9,352 bases of DNA from Betaproteobacteria bacterium (GTDB taxonomy: Bacteria; Pseudomonadota; Gammaproteobacteria; Burkholderiales; SG8-39): assembly GCA_011391185.1 (NCBI GenBank), contig JAABRB010000116.1, positions 1 to 9,352 on the forward strand, read 5' to 3'. Position numbers and translations under genes: made by a program. The notes beneath the pieces were generated by a model, which ran no database searches, was not told where the DNA came from, and saw only the letters and a list, made by a program, of their open reading frames with translations. Positions 1 through 5,655 of the stretch are shown piece by piece (the first letter of the stretch is position 1; each line of letters opens with the position of its first letter).

Positions 1-198
1 CTAATCAGGCTGCTTCCGCCCCGCGTGGGCGGAACGGAAGTGATGCAGGAGGAACTCCTCGTCCAGCGGCGAGAGATCGAAGCGCCGCGCGGCCTCCTCG
101 ATGGTCTGCGCATCGTGGACGGGCTGCTCGGTCAGCCACTGCACGGCGCGGCGCAGGCCTTCGTGCTCGGGAAGCGACGATCCGGGTGTCCTGATCAT
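1..198 (-). CDS. small hypothetical protein, about 65 aa
   Basis: I do not recognise this protein. It is a short acidic/helical protein of 65 residues if translation starts at the ATG at 198, or 86 residues from a GTG at 261. Its core (LRRAVQWLTEQ, TIEEAARRFDLSPLDEEFLL) looks like a compact helical domain with an amphipathic pattern, and the codons strongly prefer G or C in third position, as in a real gene. I prefer the ATG at 198 because the residues before it read like non-coding sequence and overlap the degraded end of the DUF1415 gene. A weak purine-rich stretch (GAGCGGA) precedes it. The stop codon is the first three bases of the window, so the gene is complete at its C-terminus. It lies directly downstream of the broken DUF1415 gene on the same strand and may once have been co-transcribed with it. 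Function unknown. Confidence 0.5.
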   Translation of the reverse strand: MIRTPGSSLPEHEGLRRAVQWLTEQPVHDAQTIEEAARRFDLSPLDEEFLLHHFRSAHAGRKQPD

Positions 199-276
199 AT
201 GTCCGCTCAGGATACTCGCGGAGCCGATTCTCGATTCGGTATAGCGCTTTGCCGGCGCCACGGCTCATGTGCTGAG

Positions 277-395
277 CTACCGCGACCCCCGGTCGATGCT
301 CTCCTCGCGCAGCAGATGCAAAGTCGGATACGGCGAGCGGTTGGTCGCGTTCGTCACGTCATCGGCGGCAGTGCTGGCGAAACGATACTGCGGGT
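277..395 (-). pseudogene. DUF1415 pseudogene, 3' part (after the IS insertion)
   Basis: This is the C-terminal part of the DUF1415 gene whose 5' part lies at 1721-2066. Joined across the insertion through one copy of the target duplication, the reading frame continues VASFHPQ into YRFASTAADD and then NRSPYPTLHLLREESIDR, which are typical conserved DUF1415 segments. The frame then reads GSR and meets a TAG at 279-277. The family normally continues with about 35-40 more residues beginning A-V-A. One extra base in the G-run near 285-290 would restore RAVAVAQ, so I infer a 1-nt deletion there. After that point no frame gives a convincing family C-terminus. Confidence 0.8.
387..395. repeat. target-site duplication of the IS, left copy
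   Basis: The 9-bp sequence ACTGCGGGT lies immediately outside the left inverted repeat and is repeated exactly at 1721-1729, immediately outside the right one. This marks a single transposition event into the DUF1415 gene. Removing the element plus one copy rejoins the host reading frame. Confidence 0.9.
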
Positions 396-413
396 CAGTA
401 GTGTCCGGACGTT
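396..413. repeat. IS terminal inverted repeat, left
   Basis: The sequence CAGTAGTGTCCGGACGTT matches the reverse complement of the right end at all but two positions (5 and 6). The last two bases overlap the transposase TAA stop (414-412), so the coding region runs into the end of the element. Confidence 0.88.
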
Positions 414-1578
414 AGTCAAACAATTTCAGTTGATTAGCCGAAATGGGCTGGCTGTCGTCGGTGATGATGTCGGCAAGTAGCTGATCCAATGGGACTCGCT
501 CGAACATGGTCAGGCTCAGGATCTGTAGCATTTCATAGAGGCTCGCCGAGAGGTTGAGTCGCTTCTTGATGATGGCCACGAGCACGTAGACCGACACGGC
601 GATCCAGATCTGCGACTTGACTGCGTTCTCGCTGGTACCGAAGAAGACCTTGATCCGAAGATGCTGCTTGATCCACTTGAAGAACAACTCGACCTGCCAG
701 CGGCATCGATACAGCTCGGTGATTGTGGTCGCTGGCAGCACGAAGTTGTTGGTCAGGAACACCAGACGTTTGCCGGTCTCGGGGTCTTTGAACTTGATGC
801 GCCGCAGTGGCGTGTCGAAGTCCCGGCGGGAATAGAAGCCGCTGAGCACGATCGTTTGATCGCAAATCAACCCCGTGCTTCGATCGACCGGATGGGAATA
901 GCGACGTTGGGCTTTCAGATTGGACTTTGCGCGCGTGACGAAGAAGCTGCCGGCTGCGTGCAGGCGATAGAGCCGCTCGAAGTCGATGTAGCCGCGGTCC
1001 ATGATGTAGAAGGCACTGGCCTCGGGCAGCAACAGGTCCAGGACGTTGACATCGTGCAGCTTGCCATCGCTGATATGCAGGAACGTGAGGATGTTGCCGC
1101 GCAGATCGAGCAGCGTGTGCAGCTTGATGGCCGCCTTGGTGGAGCGAAACGGGGCCCACGGGAACACCGACAGGCACAGGTCGATCGTGCTCGCATCCAA
1201 CGCGTAGACCGTCTCCTTCAGCTCGACCCCGAAGGACTCCTCGGCATACAAACGCCGGGCGATGCCAATGAGCGACTGGGCAAACTCCGCGTAGATGCGC
1301 CAGTCGCGCACTTCGTTGGCATCGGCCAGGGTGCTGCGCGCGACCCGGCTCCTGATACCCATGTGGTAGAGCTTGTCCGTCTGCGCCCGCAGGCACGCCT
1401 CGATGTCGCGCAAGCTCTCTCGATAGGTCAGCTGAGCAAAGGCCATGCACAGATGCTGGTCGAGACAGGAAAAGCTCTTGACCTTGTGCTCCCCACCGTA
1501 GCGCGCCACGCAACGCCGAAACGTTGTCAGCGGCAAATGCCGCGTGATCTGTGCGAACACCAGCTGGCCCGAATTCAT
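412..1578 (-). CDS. IS4-family transposase (DUF4372 N-terminus, DDE)
   Basis: This is a 388-residue DDE transposase that catalyses cut-and-paste movement of the surrounding element. The N-terminal 70 residues (LVFAQITRHLPL, FRRCVARYGG, KVKSFSCLDQ) match the DUF4372 domain of this IS4 subgroup. The catalytic acidic residues appear as D128 (YALDAST), D194 (YIMDRGYID) and E297. E297 lies in the diagnostic IS4 signature Y-x2-R-x3-E-x6-K, here Y290, R293, E297 and K304. No frameshift or stop interrupts it, so it should be functional. I chose ATG 1578 rather than the TTG at 1581 because GGGGGA lies five bases before it. The TAA stop overlaps the left inverted repeat. The promoter would lie within the 1579-1720 leader, but I do not see a clear one. 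Confidence 0.95.
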   Translation of the reverse strand: MNSGQLVFAQITRHLPLTTFRRCVARYGGEHKVKSFSCLDQHLCMAFAQLTYRESLRDIEACLRAQTDKLYHMGIRSRVARSTLADANEVRDWRIYAEFAQSLIGIARRLYAEESFGVELKETVYALDASTIDLCLSVFPWAPFRSTKAAIKLHTLLDLRGNILTFLHISDGKLHDVNVLDLLLPEASAFYIMDRGYIDFERLYRLHAAGSFFVTRAKSNLKAQRRYSHPVDRSTGLICDQTIVLSGFYSRRDFDTPLRRIKFKDPETGKRLVFLTNNFVLPATTITELYRCRWQVELFFKWIKQHLRIKVFFGTSENAVKSQIWIAVSVYVLVAIIKKRLNLSASLYEMLQILSLTMFERVPLDQLLADIITDDSQPISANQLKLFD

Positions 1579-1702
1579 CAATGTCCCCCGCGAGTGAGTC
1601 CCTCGCAGGGTCGCAAATTGAGGCGGCGAACTTCAAATCGAGACCAAGACAATTCATGAGTTGTTCATTTCAGATCAAGCCATTACCGCGTTCCCGGCGT
1701 TC

Positions 1703-1720
1703 AACGTCCGGACAGCACTG
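1703..1720. repeat. IS terminal inverted repeat, right
   Basis: Read on the minus strand this is CAGTGCTGTCCGGACGTT, which pairs with the left end except at two positions. It is followed at once by the second copy of the 9-bp target duplication. Confidence 0.88.
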
Positions 1721-1729
1721 ACTGCGGGT
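1721..1729. repeat. target-site duplication of the IS, right copy
   Basis: This is an exact copy of ACTGCGGGT at 387-395, placed directly after the right inverted repeat. Within DUF1415 it falls in the codons for the conserved FHPQ segment. Confidence 0.9.
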
Positions 1730-2066
1730 GAAAACTTGCCACCTTCACCACTCCCGCGTAGCCGAGCGCCTCGAGTGTGGCATCAGCGGCATCCAGAAAG
1801 TCGTTGAAGTCGACAAAGTTCGTGAACGCACGAGGGTGGATCAGCAGCGTTGTTTCCATCCGCGCGGGCTCCGCGTCCGCGAGCAGGCGCAACTATTCAC
1901 GCAAGGTGCCAAGCAACGCCTCTGCATCGGTTGCGTCGCTGACGACATAGCGAATCTGGTTCTTGACCTGTACCGCCCTGGCAAACGGGCAGAGATTCAA
2001 CCCGATAACGGCGCGGTCGACCCACGCGCGGGTTTCAGCAATGACTGTTTCAATGGCGAGAGTCAT
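1721..2066 (-). pseudogene. DUF1415 pseudogene, 5' part
   Basis: This is the N-terminal part of a DUF1415 protein, a family of about 190 residues with no established function. Starting at ATG 2066, the first 57 residues include AWVDRAVIGLNLCPFAR (with the conserved GLNLCPFAR at 22-30) and IRYVVSDATD. Codon 58 is an amber stop (1895-1893), where GLU is expected in LRE-E-LRLL; one base change from GAG explains it. The same frame then resumes with LRLLADAEPARMETTLLIHP, NFVDFNDFLDAAD and VVKVASFHPQ before running into the insertion sequence. The premature stop is independent of the insertion, so the gene carries at least two separate inactivating changes here and a likely frameshift in its distal part (277-395). 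It is divergent from the VCBS-repeat gene across a 210-bp spacer. Confidence 0.88.
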
Positions 2067-2276
2067 CAAGCCTGACCGGGTATAGTCGAATCCTGTTGCG
2101 CGGCGCCTACCTTACCCGAGAACAGTGCGCACCTGAAACGCGCCCCTCCTGCACGTCGTTGCGGTGGCTGCCCGGTAGATGTAAGGTCAGGAACTGACCC
2201 CACTGCTGCTTCGTAACCCTACAGCTTCCGCGGCCGACGTCGACCCTCCTTGAAAAGCCTCCGGGATGCCTACACG
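2067..2276. other. divergent intergenic region, DUF1415 / VCBS gene
   Basis: This spacer separates two divergent genes and should hold both promoters. I find no convincing -35/-10 pair. It contains a perfect inverted repeat GGTCAG-GAA-CTGACC at 2185-2199 and, at 2244-2257, the string CCCTCCTTGAAAAG. That string matches the core of the REP-like repeat seen at 9229-9242, so it may be a decayed copy. Confidence 0.4.
2185..2199. repeat. perfect inverted repeat GGTCAG-GAA-CTGACC
   Basis: This is a six-base perfect inverted repeat with a 3-nt spacer upstream of the VCBS-repeat gene. It could be an operator-like dyad, or a remnant of the GGTCAG-type palindromes common in proteobacterial intergenic DNA. 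Position alone does not decide between them. Confidence 0.35.
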
Positions 2277-3836
2277 ATGACGACCGCTCGCAAGCGTATT
2301 TTTCTCGCCGTCCTGGTCGTGTGCGCGATGCTGATCGGCGCCGGCGCGTCCCCGACGGCCGATCTCTCGGCGCCTTCGCGGTTCAGGCCCGTCCCGGTTG
2401 AATTCACGCATGTCTGGAGCAAGGCAACGCATCCGTTCACCGGAGCGGCCGTTATCGACGTCGACGGCGACGGAAAATTCGAAATCTTCGTGGGGGGCGG
2501 TGAAGGACAGCGCGACGCCCTGCTGAGCTACCGCAATGATCGGCTGGTCGATATCGAAAAGGGTACCGGCCTGTCGAACAATGCCGCCACCTACGGCGCC
2601 ACGGCCATCGACATGGATGGCGACGGCGACACCGATTTGATCGTCGCGCGCAACGACGGCGTTTATCTGTATCTCAATGAACGCGGGCGGTTTCTGGAAA
2701 AGCGCATTCCGGTCGATCTGCCTGAGAACTCGGTGCCATTCAGCGTTGCGGTCTCGGATATCGACCGCGATGGCGACGGAGACCTGTACGTCAGCGTGTT
2801 CGTCGATTCCCCAACGTTCCGCAGTGCGGTCTTCAACGATCCCAAGCACGCCAAGGCCAACCGGTTATTGCTGAACAACGGCGATCTCACGTTCACGGAT
2901 ATCACCGCCACATCCGGGACCGCCGGAAAACAGAATACTTTCCTCTCGGTATTCGTCGACCTGGACGCCGACGGCTGGCAGGATCTGGTGGTCGCGCAGA
3001 ATACCGGAGAGATCGAAATTTTCCGAAACATGAAAGACCGGACGTTCCGGTCGGTCGCGGGCAAATCGGGATATGGGTTCTGGATGGGCCTGGCAGTCGG
3101 CGATATCGACAACGACGGCGACCAGGACCTGTTTTTCAGCAACATCGGAACATCGATTCCCGCCTTCCTGACCAGGGGCGACATCCGCGACGATCAGCGC
3201 CACAACCTCAAATGGCTTCTGCTGCGCAATGACGGAAACTTCCGGTTCGCCGACGCAACCGAGAGCTACCGTCTGACCGGCGAAGGGTTCGCCTGGGGTG
3301 CCGTGTTCGAAGACCTGAACCTGGACGGGCAGCTCGATCTGTTCGTCGCGCAGAATTACATCAAGTGGCCGATTCACAATCTTTTCAAGCTCTCGGGCAG
3401 GACCTATCTGCAGGGCACGGATCGCGGTGCGCACACCTTTCAACATGCGCCGTTGCTGGGTCTGGAGAATAAATATTATGGTCAGTCGCCGCTGATCGTG
3501 GACATCGACGGTGACGGTCGGCAGGATCTGATCTGGATAAACATGGATGGCCCGGTGCGCGCGTTCCTGAATACCTCGTCCGGTAACCATGTCACGATCG
3601 TCGTGCCCGACACCGTCGCCTCACTCGGTACCCGCATCAGCATCGAGACCGACAGGGGCAAGAGCTATACGCGCGAGGTCATCACGAGCGCCGGCATGCT
3701 GACCGATCAATCCCCGGAGCTTGCGTACGGATTGGGCAACCTCGATCGCGTACTGCGCGTCGTCATCCAGCGCCCGGATGGGCGGACAGAGGTCATCACC
3801 GCGCCGCCGATCAACAGGAAGACAGCCGTCAAGTAG
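2277..3836 (+). CDS. secreted VCBS/FG-GAP repeat protein with ASPIC/UnbV-like C-terminus
   Basis: This is a 519-residue exported protein. Residues 1-25 form a Sec signal peptide: basic TTARKR, a hydrophobic stretch IFLAVLVVCAMLIGAG, and likely cleavage around ASPTA. The cysteine in the core is not in a lipobox. Seven Asp-rich calcium-binding loops follow: DVDGDG (61), DMDGDGD (112), DIDRDGDGD (161), DLDADG (228), DIDNDGD (276), DLNLDG (346) and DIDGDG (409). Each is followed by a hydrophobic strand, as in FG-GAP/VCBS propellers; seven repeats fit a complete seven-bladed propeller. Residues 437-507 (ASLGTRISIETDRGK, SAGMLTDQSPELAYGLGN, RPDGRTEV) resemble the ASPIC/UnbV domain usually found after such repeats. 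I prefer ATG 2277 over the TTG at 2250, which would lengthen the signal peptide n-region and lies in repeat-like sequence. The ligand and role are unknown; such proteins are usually periplasmic or extracellular. It stands alone, with no same-strand partner next to it. Confidence 0.9.
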   Translation: MTTARKRIFLAVLVVCAMLIGAGASPTADLSAPSRFRPVPVEFTHVWSKATHPFTGAAVIDVDGDGKFEIFVGGGEGQRDALLSYRNDRLVDIEKGTGLSNNAATYGATAIDMDGDGDTDLIVARNDGVYLYLNERGRFLEKRIPVDLPENSVPFSVAVSDIDRDGDGDLYVSVFVDSPTFRSAVFNDPKHAKANRLLLNNGDLTFTDITATSGTAGKQNTFLSVFVDLDADGWQDLVVAQNTGEIEIFRNMKDRTFRSVAGKSGYGFWMGLAVGDIDNDGDQDLFFSNIGTSIPAFLTRGDIRDDQRHNLKWLLLRNDGNFRFADATESYRLTGEGFAWGAVFEDLNLDGQLDLFVAQNYIKWPIHNLFKLSGRTYLQGTDRGAHTFQHAPLLGLENKYYGQSPLIVDIDGDGRQDLIWINMDGPVRAFLNTSSGNHVTIVVPDTVASLGTRISIETDRGKSYTREVITSAGMLTDQSPELAYGLGNLDRVLRVVIQRPDGRTEVITAPPINRKTAVK

Positions 3837-3845
3837 GCTCACTCG

Positions 3846-3884
3846 CTGAAGCAACGACGCTCAGCCTGCCGCGGCAAGCTTCAG
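3846..3884. terminator. possible stem-loop after the VCBS gene
   Basis: CTGAAGC (3846-3852) and GCTTCAG (3878-3884) are perfect complements and enclose a second palindrome, TGCCGCGGCA (3867-3876). The structure begins 10 bases after the VCBS-gene stop and lies between that gene and the convergent tRNA gene, where a bidirectional terminator would be expected. There is no T-run on either side, so an intrinsic terminator is only a weak proposal. Confidence 0.3.
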
Positions 3885-3925
3885 ACAGTCCAGGAGTTGA
3901 CCGCGGGCGACGCGAGAGTTCGGAT

Positions 3926-4002
3926 TGGTCGGGGCGAAGTGATTCGAACACTCGACCCCCTGCCCCCCAGGCAGATGCGCTACCAGGCTGCGCTACGCCC
4001 CG
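3926..4002 (-). tRNA. tRNA-Pro (anticodon GGG)
   Basis: This 77-nt gene folds as a full cloverleaf. The acceptor stem CGGGGCG pairs with CGCCCCG, followed by discriminator A and an encoded CCA. The D arm is GCGC-AGCCTGGTA-GCGC. The anticodon stem TCTGC/GCAGG holds the loop CTGGGGG, giving anticodon GGG after U33. The T arm is GAGTG-TTCGAAT-CACTT. GGG reads CCC and CCU proline codons. In many beta- and gammaproteobacteria a tRNA-Pro gene follows the ihfA/merR-like pair. Here the order is kept, but about 935 bp with an esterase remnant lie between. It has its own strong -10 box. Confidence 0.96.
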
Positions 4003-4014
4003 ACCGTGAGAGCG

Positions 4015-4045
4015 ATTATAGAGGGATTCCGAAACTGCCGGTCCA
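4015..4045 (-). promoter_or_regulatory. promoter of tRNA-Pro
   Basis: On the minus strand a perfect TATAAT occupies 4020-4015, 12 bases before the tRNA 5' end, leaving a leader of about 5 nt. The best -35 candidate is TGGACC at 4045-4040 (4 of 6 matches to TTGACA), with a long 19-bp spacer. The -10 element is the strong part of the call. Confidence 0.7.
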
Positions 4046-4180
4046 CGGGTCAGCCAGCAGCAATCTGGCCAACCTCCTGTATCGTCTCTGGGCACGATGT
4101 CCCCGCCCGCACAAACGCCACGTCTGGTGTTGCCCAGTTGACCGATCTGTCGATTCACCGAACGCGCACGCGCGTTCGCG

Positions 4181-4862
4181 GTGGTTGCTGCCCTGGTCGC
4201 GAACGGCGCGGCCGCATCCGGGCTTGCCCCCGGCGATCATCTGCTGCGCCTGACCCATGATGGCCGGCCGCGCAGCGCGATCATGCACGTCCCGCCCCAG
4301 GCGGCAACCGGGCGTCTGCTTCCGGTCGTCCTGAACTTCCACGGTGCGAGCGCCAACGCCCGCAGTCACCGGCAGTACGTTGAAATGGATCCGCTGGCTG
4401 ATCGTGTGGGATTCGTGGTCGTCTATCCGAATGGCACGCGCCCGTTTCCCGATCAGCTGCTCACGTGGAACGCCGGCGCCGGCTGCGGGCCGGCGCAAGT
4501 CGAGGGCGTGGACGACGTGGGTTTCGTGCGCACGCTGCTCGACGATCTCCCGAAACATTTTGCGGTCGACCCGGCTCGCGTATACGCGACCGGACTCTCG
4601 AACGGGGCGATGCTGACCTATCGGCTCGCCGCCGAGGCGCCCGAGCGCTTCGGCGCGGCACTCGGCCGTGCGGCTCGTCTGGTCTCCGTGCCGTCGCGGC
4701 ACGGAGATCGTGCATTGGCGGCTGACCGGCGCGGGGCACGTCTGGCCGGGCGCGAAGCGAGTCTACCTGCAGGGCCTTCTGGGAGCGCCTGCCGACGTGA
4801 TCGACGCTAATCCGGAGATCTGGCAGTTCTTCCGTCGCCACACGCTGACGACGCGTCAGTGA
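4181..4862 (+). pseudogene. broken LpqC / PHB-depolymerase-like esterase
   Basis: This is a remnant of a secreted alpha/beta-hydrolase of the LpqC / polyhydroxybutyrate-depolymerase-like family. The first part (4181 to about 4660) reads VVLNFHGASANA (oxyanion-hole region), GFVVVYPNGT, VDDVGFVRTLLDDL and then YATGLSNGAM, with nucleophile S140 in G-x-S-x-G. After AAEAPERFGAA the frame loses family resemblance. The C-terminal family end appears in another frame (4668-4862) with CRRGTEIVHWRLTGAGHVWPG, holding the catalytic His, and IDANPEIWQFF. In intact relatives roughly 90-100 residues, including the HG-x-D segment with the catalytic Asp, lie between these parts. So an internal deletion plus frame change has destroyed the gene. 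The N-terminus is also unclear: the frame is open from 4142 and reads like a signal peptide (RARAFAVVAALVANGAAASGL), but has no standard start codon before the GTG at 4181. Confidence 0.82.
4683..4707. repeat. perfect 11-bp hairpin at the esterase deletion junction
   Basis: TCTCCGTGCCG (4683-4693) and CGGCACGGAGA (4697-4707) are perfect complements separated by TCG. The hairpin lies where the esterase changes frame. A hairpin at a deletion end fits replication slippage, but it could also be chance within GC-rich coding sequence. Confidence 0.6.
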
Positions 4863-4879
4863 GCTCGGGATAGATGCTC

Positions 4880-4924
4880 GAACCACCCCGCCGGCTTCGG
4901 CGGCACCCCTCCGTGAGAAGAAGG
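4880..4924. repeat. REP-like palindromic repeat, copy A (after the merR-like gene)
   Basis: This copy reads GAACCACCCC, then a hairpin CCGCCG-GCTT-CGGCGG (4888-4893 with 4898-4903), then CACCCCTCC and a degenerate GAGAAGAAGGG arm. It aligns without gaps over its first 33 bases with 9203-9235 in the pheS leader (copy B), apart from changes in and around the small hairpin and at the last base. It lies 13 bases beyond the regulator stop codon on the downstream side of the operon and may help end or stabilise the transcript. No T-run follows the stem. Confidence 0.65.
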
Positions 4925-4937
4925 GAAAACCCGGATG

Positions 4938-5360
4938 CTAGGTCTCGAGGAGCTCGAGGACGTCCTCGAGCTCGCTGCGGAGCTTGGCGTAATCGATGCT
5001 GCCTGCCATGGCGAGTGGCACGCCGGACAGGGCCGGCGCCGCGGCGCCCGCGGTGCCGTTCTCTTCGCGGCTGCGGTGCTTCTCGCGCGCCTGCTCGTCG
5101 AGGCGATTGCGCGCACCGCTGATGGTGAATCCCTGCTCGTAGAGGAGCTCGCGGATGCGGCGGATGAGGAGCACCTCGTGGTGCTGGTAGTAGCGCCGGT
5201 TGCCACGCCGCTTGACCGGCTTCAACTGGGTGAATTCCTGCTCCCAGTAGCGCAGCACATGCGGCTTGACGCCGCAGAGCTCGCTCACTTCACCGATGGT
5301 GAAGTAGCGCTTCGCCGGGATCGGCGGAAGGCTAACCTTGCTGCTCTTGCCCGCTTCCAC
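4938..5360 (-). CDS. MerR-family transcriptional regulator next to ihfA
   Basis: This is a 140-residue MerR-type DNA-binding protein. The winged helix-turn-helix spans about residues 18-87: [24 protein letters not shown], then the wing [13 protein letters not shown] and a helix [22 protein letters not shown] charged linker (about 88-105) and a short C-terminal helix ([19 protein letters not shown]) follow, where MerR proteins dimerise. There is no cysteine cluster for metal binding, so the signal it senses is unknown. A homologue follows ihfA in many beta- and gammaproteobacteria. The GTG start at 5360 lies inside ihfA, giving a 29-nt overlap; GAGGA about eight bases before it is a fair ribosome binding site, and the overlap suggests translational coupling. 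The last codons hold a perfect 24-bp palindrome (4950-4973). Confidence 0.93.
   Translation of the reverse strand: MEAGKSSKVSLPPIPAKRYFTIGEVSELCGVKPHVLRYWEQEFTQLKPVKRRGNRRYYQHHEVLLIRRIRELLYEQGFTISGARNRLDEQAREKHRSREENGTAGAAAPALSGVPLAMAGSIDYAKLRSELEDVLELLET
4950..4973. repeat. perfect 24-bp palindrome in the 3' end of the merR-like gene
   Basis: The arm GAGCTCGAGGAC (4950-4961) is followed directly by its exact reverse complement, GTCCTCGAGCTC (4962-4973). It covers codons for ELEDVLEL near the C-terminus and lies 10 bases from the stop codon. The codons GAG/CTC and GAC/GTC are mutually complementary, so the peptide pattern partly creates the symmetry. Even so, 24 matching bases are notable. 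It could be a dyad binding site or an RNA hairpin near the end of the operon. Confidence 0.8.
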
Positions 5361-5646
5361 CGTGAGCTTCCTCGACGAGGGCCTTGAGCTTCTGGCTGGC
5401 GTGGAAGGTGACCACCCGCCGCGCCGTAATCGGGATTTCTTCGCCGGTCTTGGGGTTGCGGCCCGGACGCTGGGGCTTGTCGCGCAGCTGGAAGTTGCCG
5501 AATCCGGAGAGTTTCACGCTCTCGCCGTTCTCCAGCGCGACCCGGATTTCTTCGAAAAAGGCCTCGACCATGTCCTTGGCCTCGCGCTTGTTGAGGCCAA
5601 CTTTCTCAAAGAGCATGTCGGCGAGCTCCGCCTTCGTGAGCGTCAT
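5332..5646 (-). CDS. ihfA: integration host factor subunit alpha
   Basis: This is the 104-residue alpha subunit of IHF, the sequence-specific DNA-bending heterodimer that acts in recombination, replication and transcription. The N-terminal helices ([31 protein letters not shown]) form the dimer core. The conserved [21 protein letters not shown] stretch and [22 protein letters not shown] give the DNA-clasping beta-arm, with the intercalating proline P65 in RNPKTGE. It is slightly longer than the E. coli protein (99 residues) because of a Gly/Gln-rich tail. ATG 5646 is preceded by GGGAGAAG at a good distance, and this site overlaps the pheT stop codon. The pheT-ihfA order is typical and points to co-transcription with the synthetase genes. 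Confidence 0.97.
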   Translation of the reverse strand: MTLTKAELADMLFEKVGLNKREAKDMVEAFFEEIRVALENGESVKLSGFGNFQLRDKPQRPGRNPKTGEEIPITARRVVTFHASQKLKALVEEAHGGSGQEQQG

Positions 5647-5655
5647 CGCTTCTCC

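Larger units (their letters stand above)
396..1720 (-). mobile_element. complete IS4-family insertion sequence, 1325 bp
   Basis: The element is bounded by 18-bp imperfect terminal inverted repeats (16 of 18 matching) at 396-413 and 1703-1720 and flanked by a 9-bp direct duplication, ACTGCGGGT. It carries one transposase gene on the minus strand filling most of its length, with about 142 nt of leader between the gene start and the right end. It sits inside the DUF1415 gene in the same orientation as that gene. Intact ends, an intact transposase and a perfect target duplication suggest a fairly recent insertion that may still be mobile. I cannot assign an ISfinder name from sequence alone. Confidence 0.92.

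Noticed and set aside
661..1659. 332-codon plus-strand and 374-codon minus-strand (533-1657) frames over the IS
   Set aside because: Both overlap the transposase, which has the DDE and YREK signatures. Their own sequences show no family resemblance.
2187..3590. Minus-strand frames of 220 and 241 codons
   Set aside because: They are shadows of the VCBS-repeat gene; the repeated Asp-Gly codons keep the opposite strand open.
3926..4002. tRNA-Pro as an integration site for a genomic island
   Set aside because: I found no second copy of the tRNA 3' end in the window and no integrase gene.
4006..4260. Plus-strand 84-codon and 118-codon (3897-4253) frames over the tRNA region
   Set aside because: They run antisense through the tRNA-Pro gene or its promoter and into the esterase start in the wrong frame. 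No homology is recognisable.
4441..4500. GC-rich palindrome GCCGGCGCCGGC in the esterase
   Set aside because: It is short, low in complexity and expected by chance in GC-rich coding sequence.
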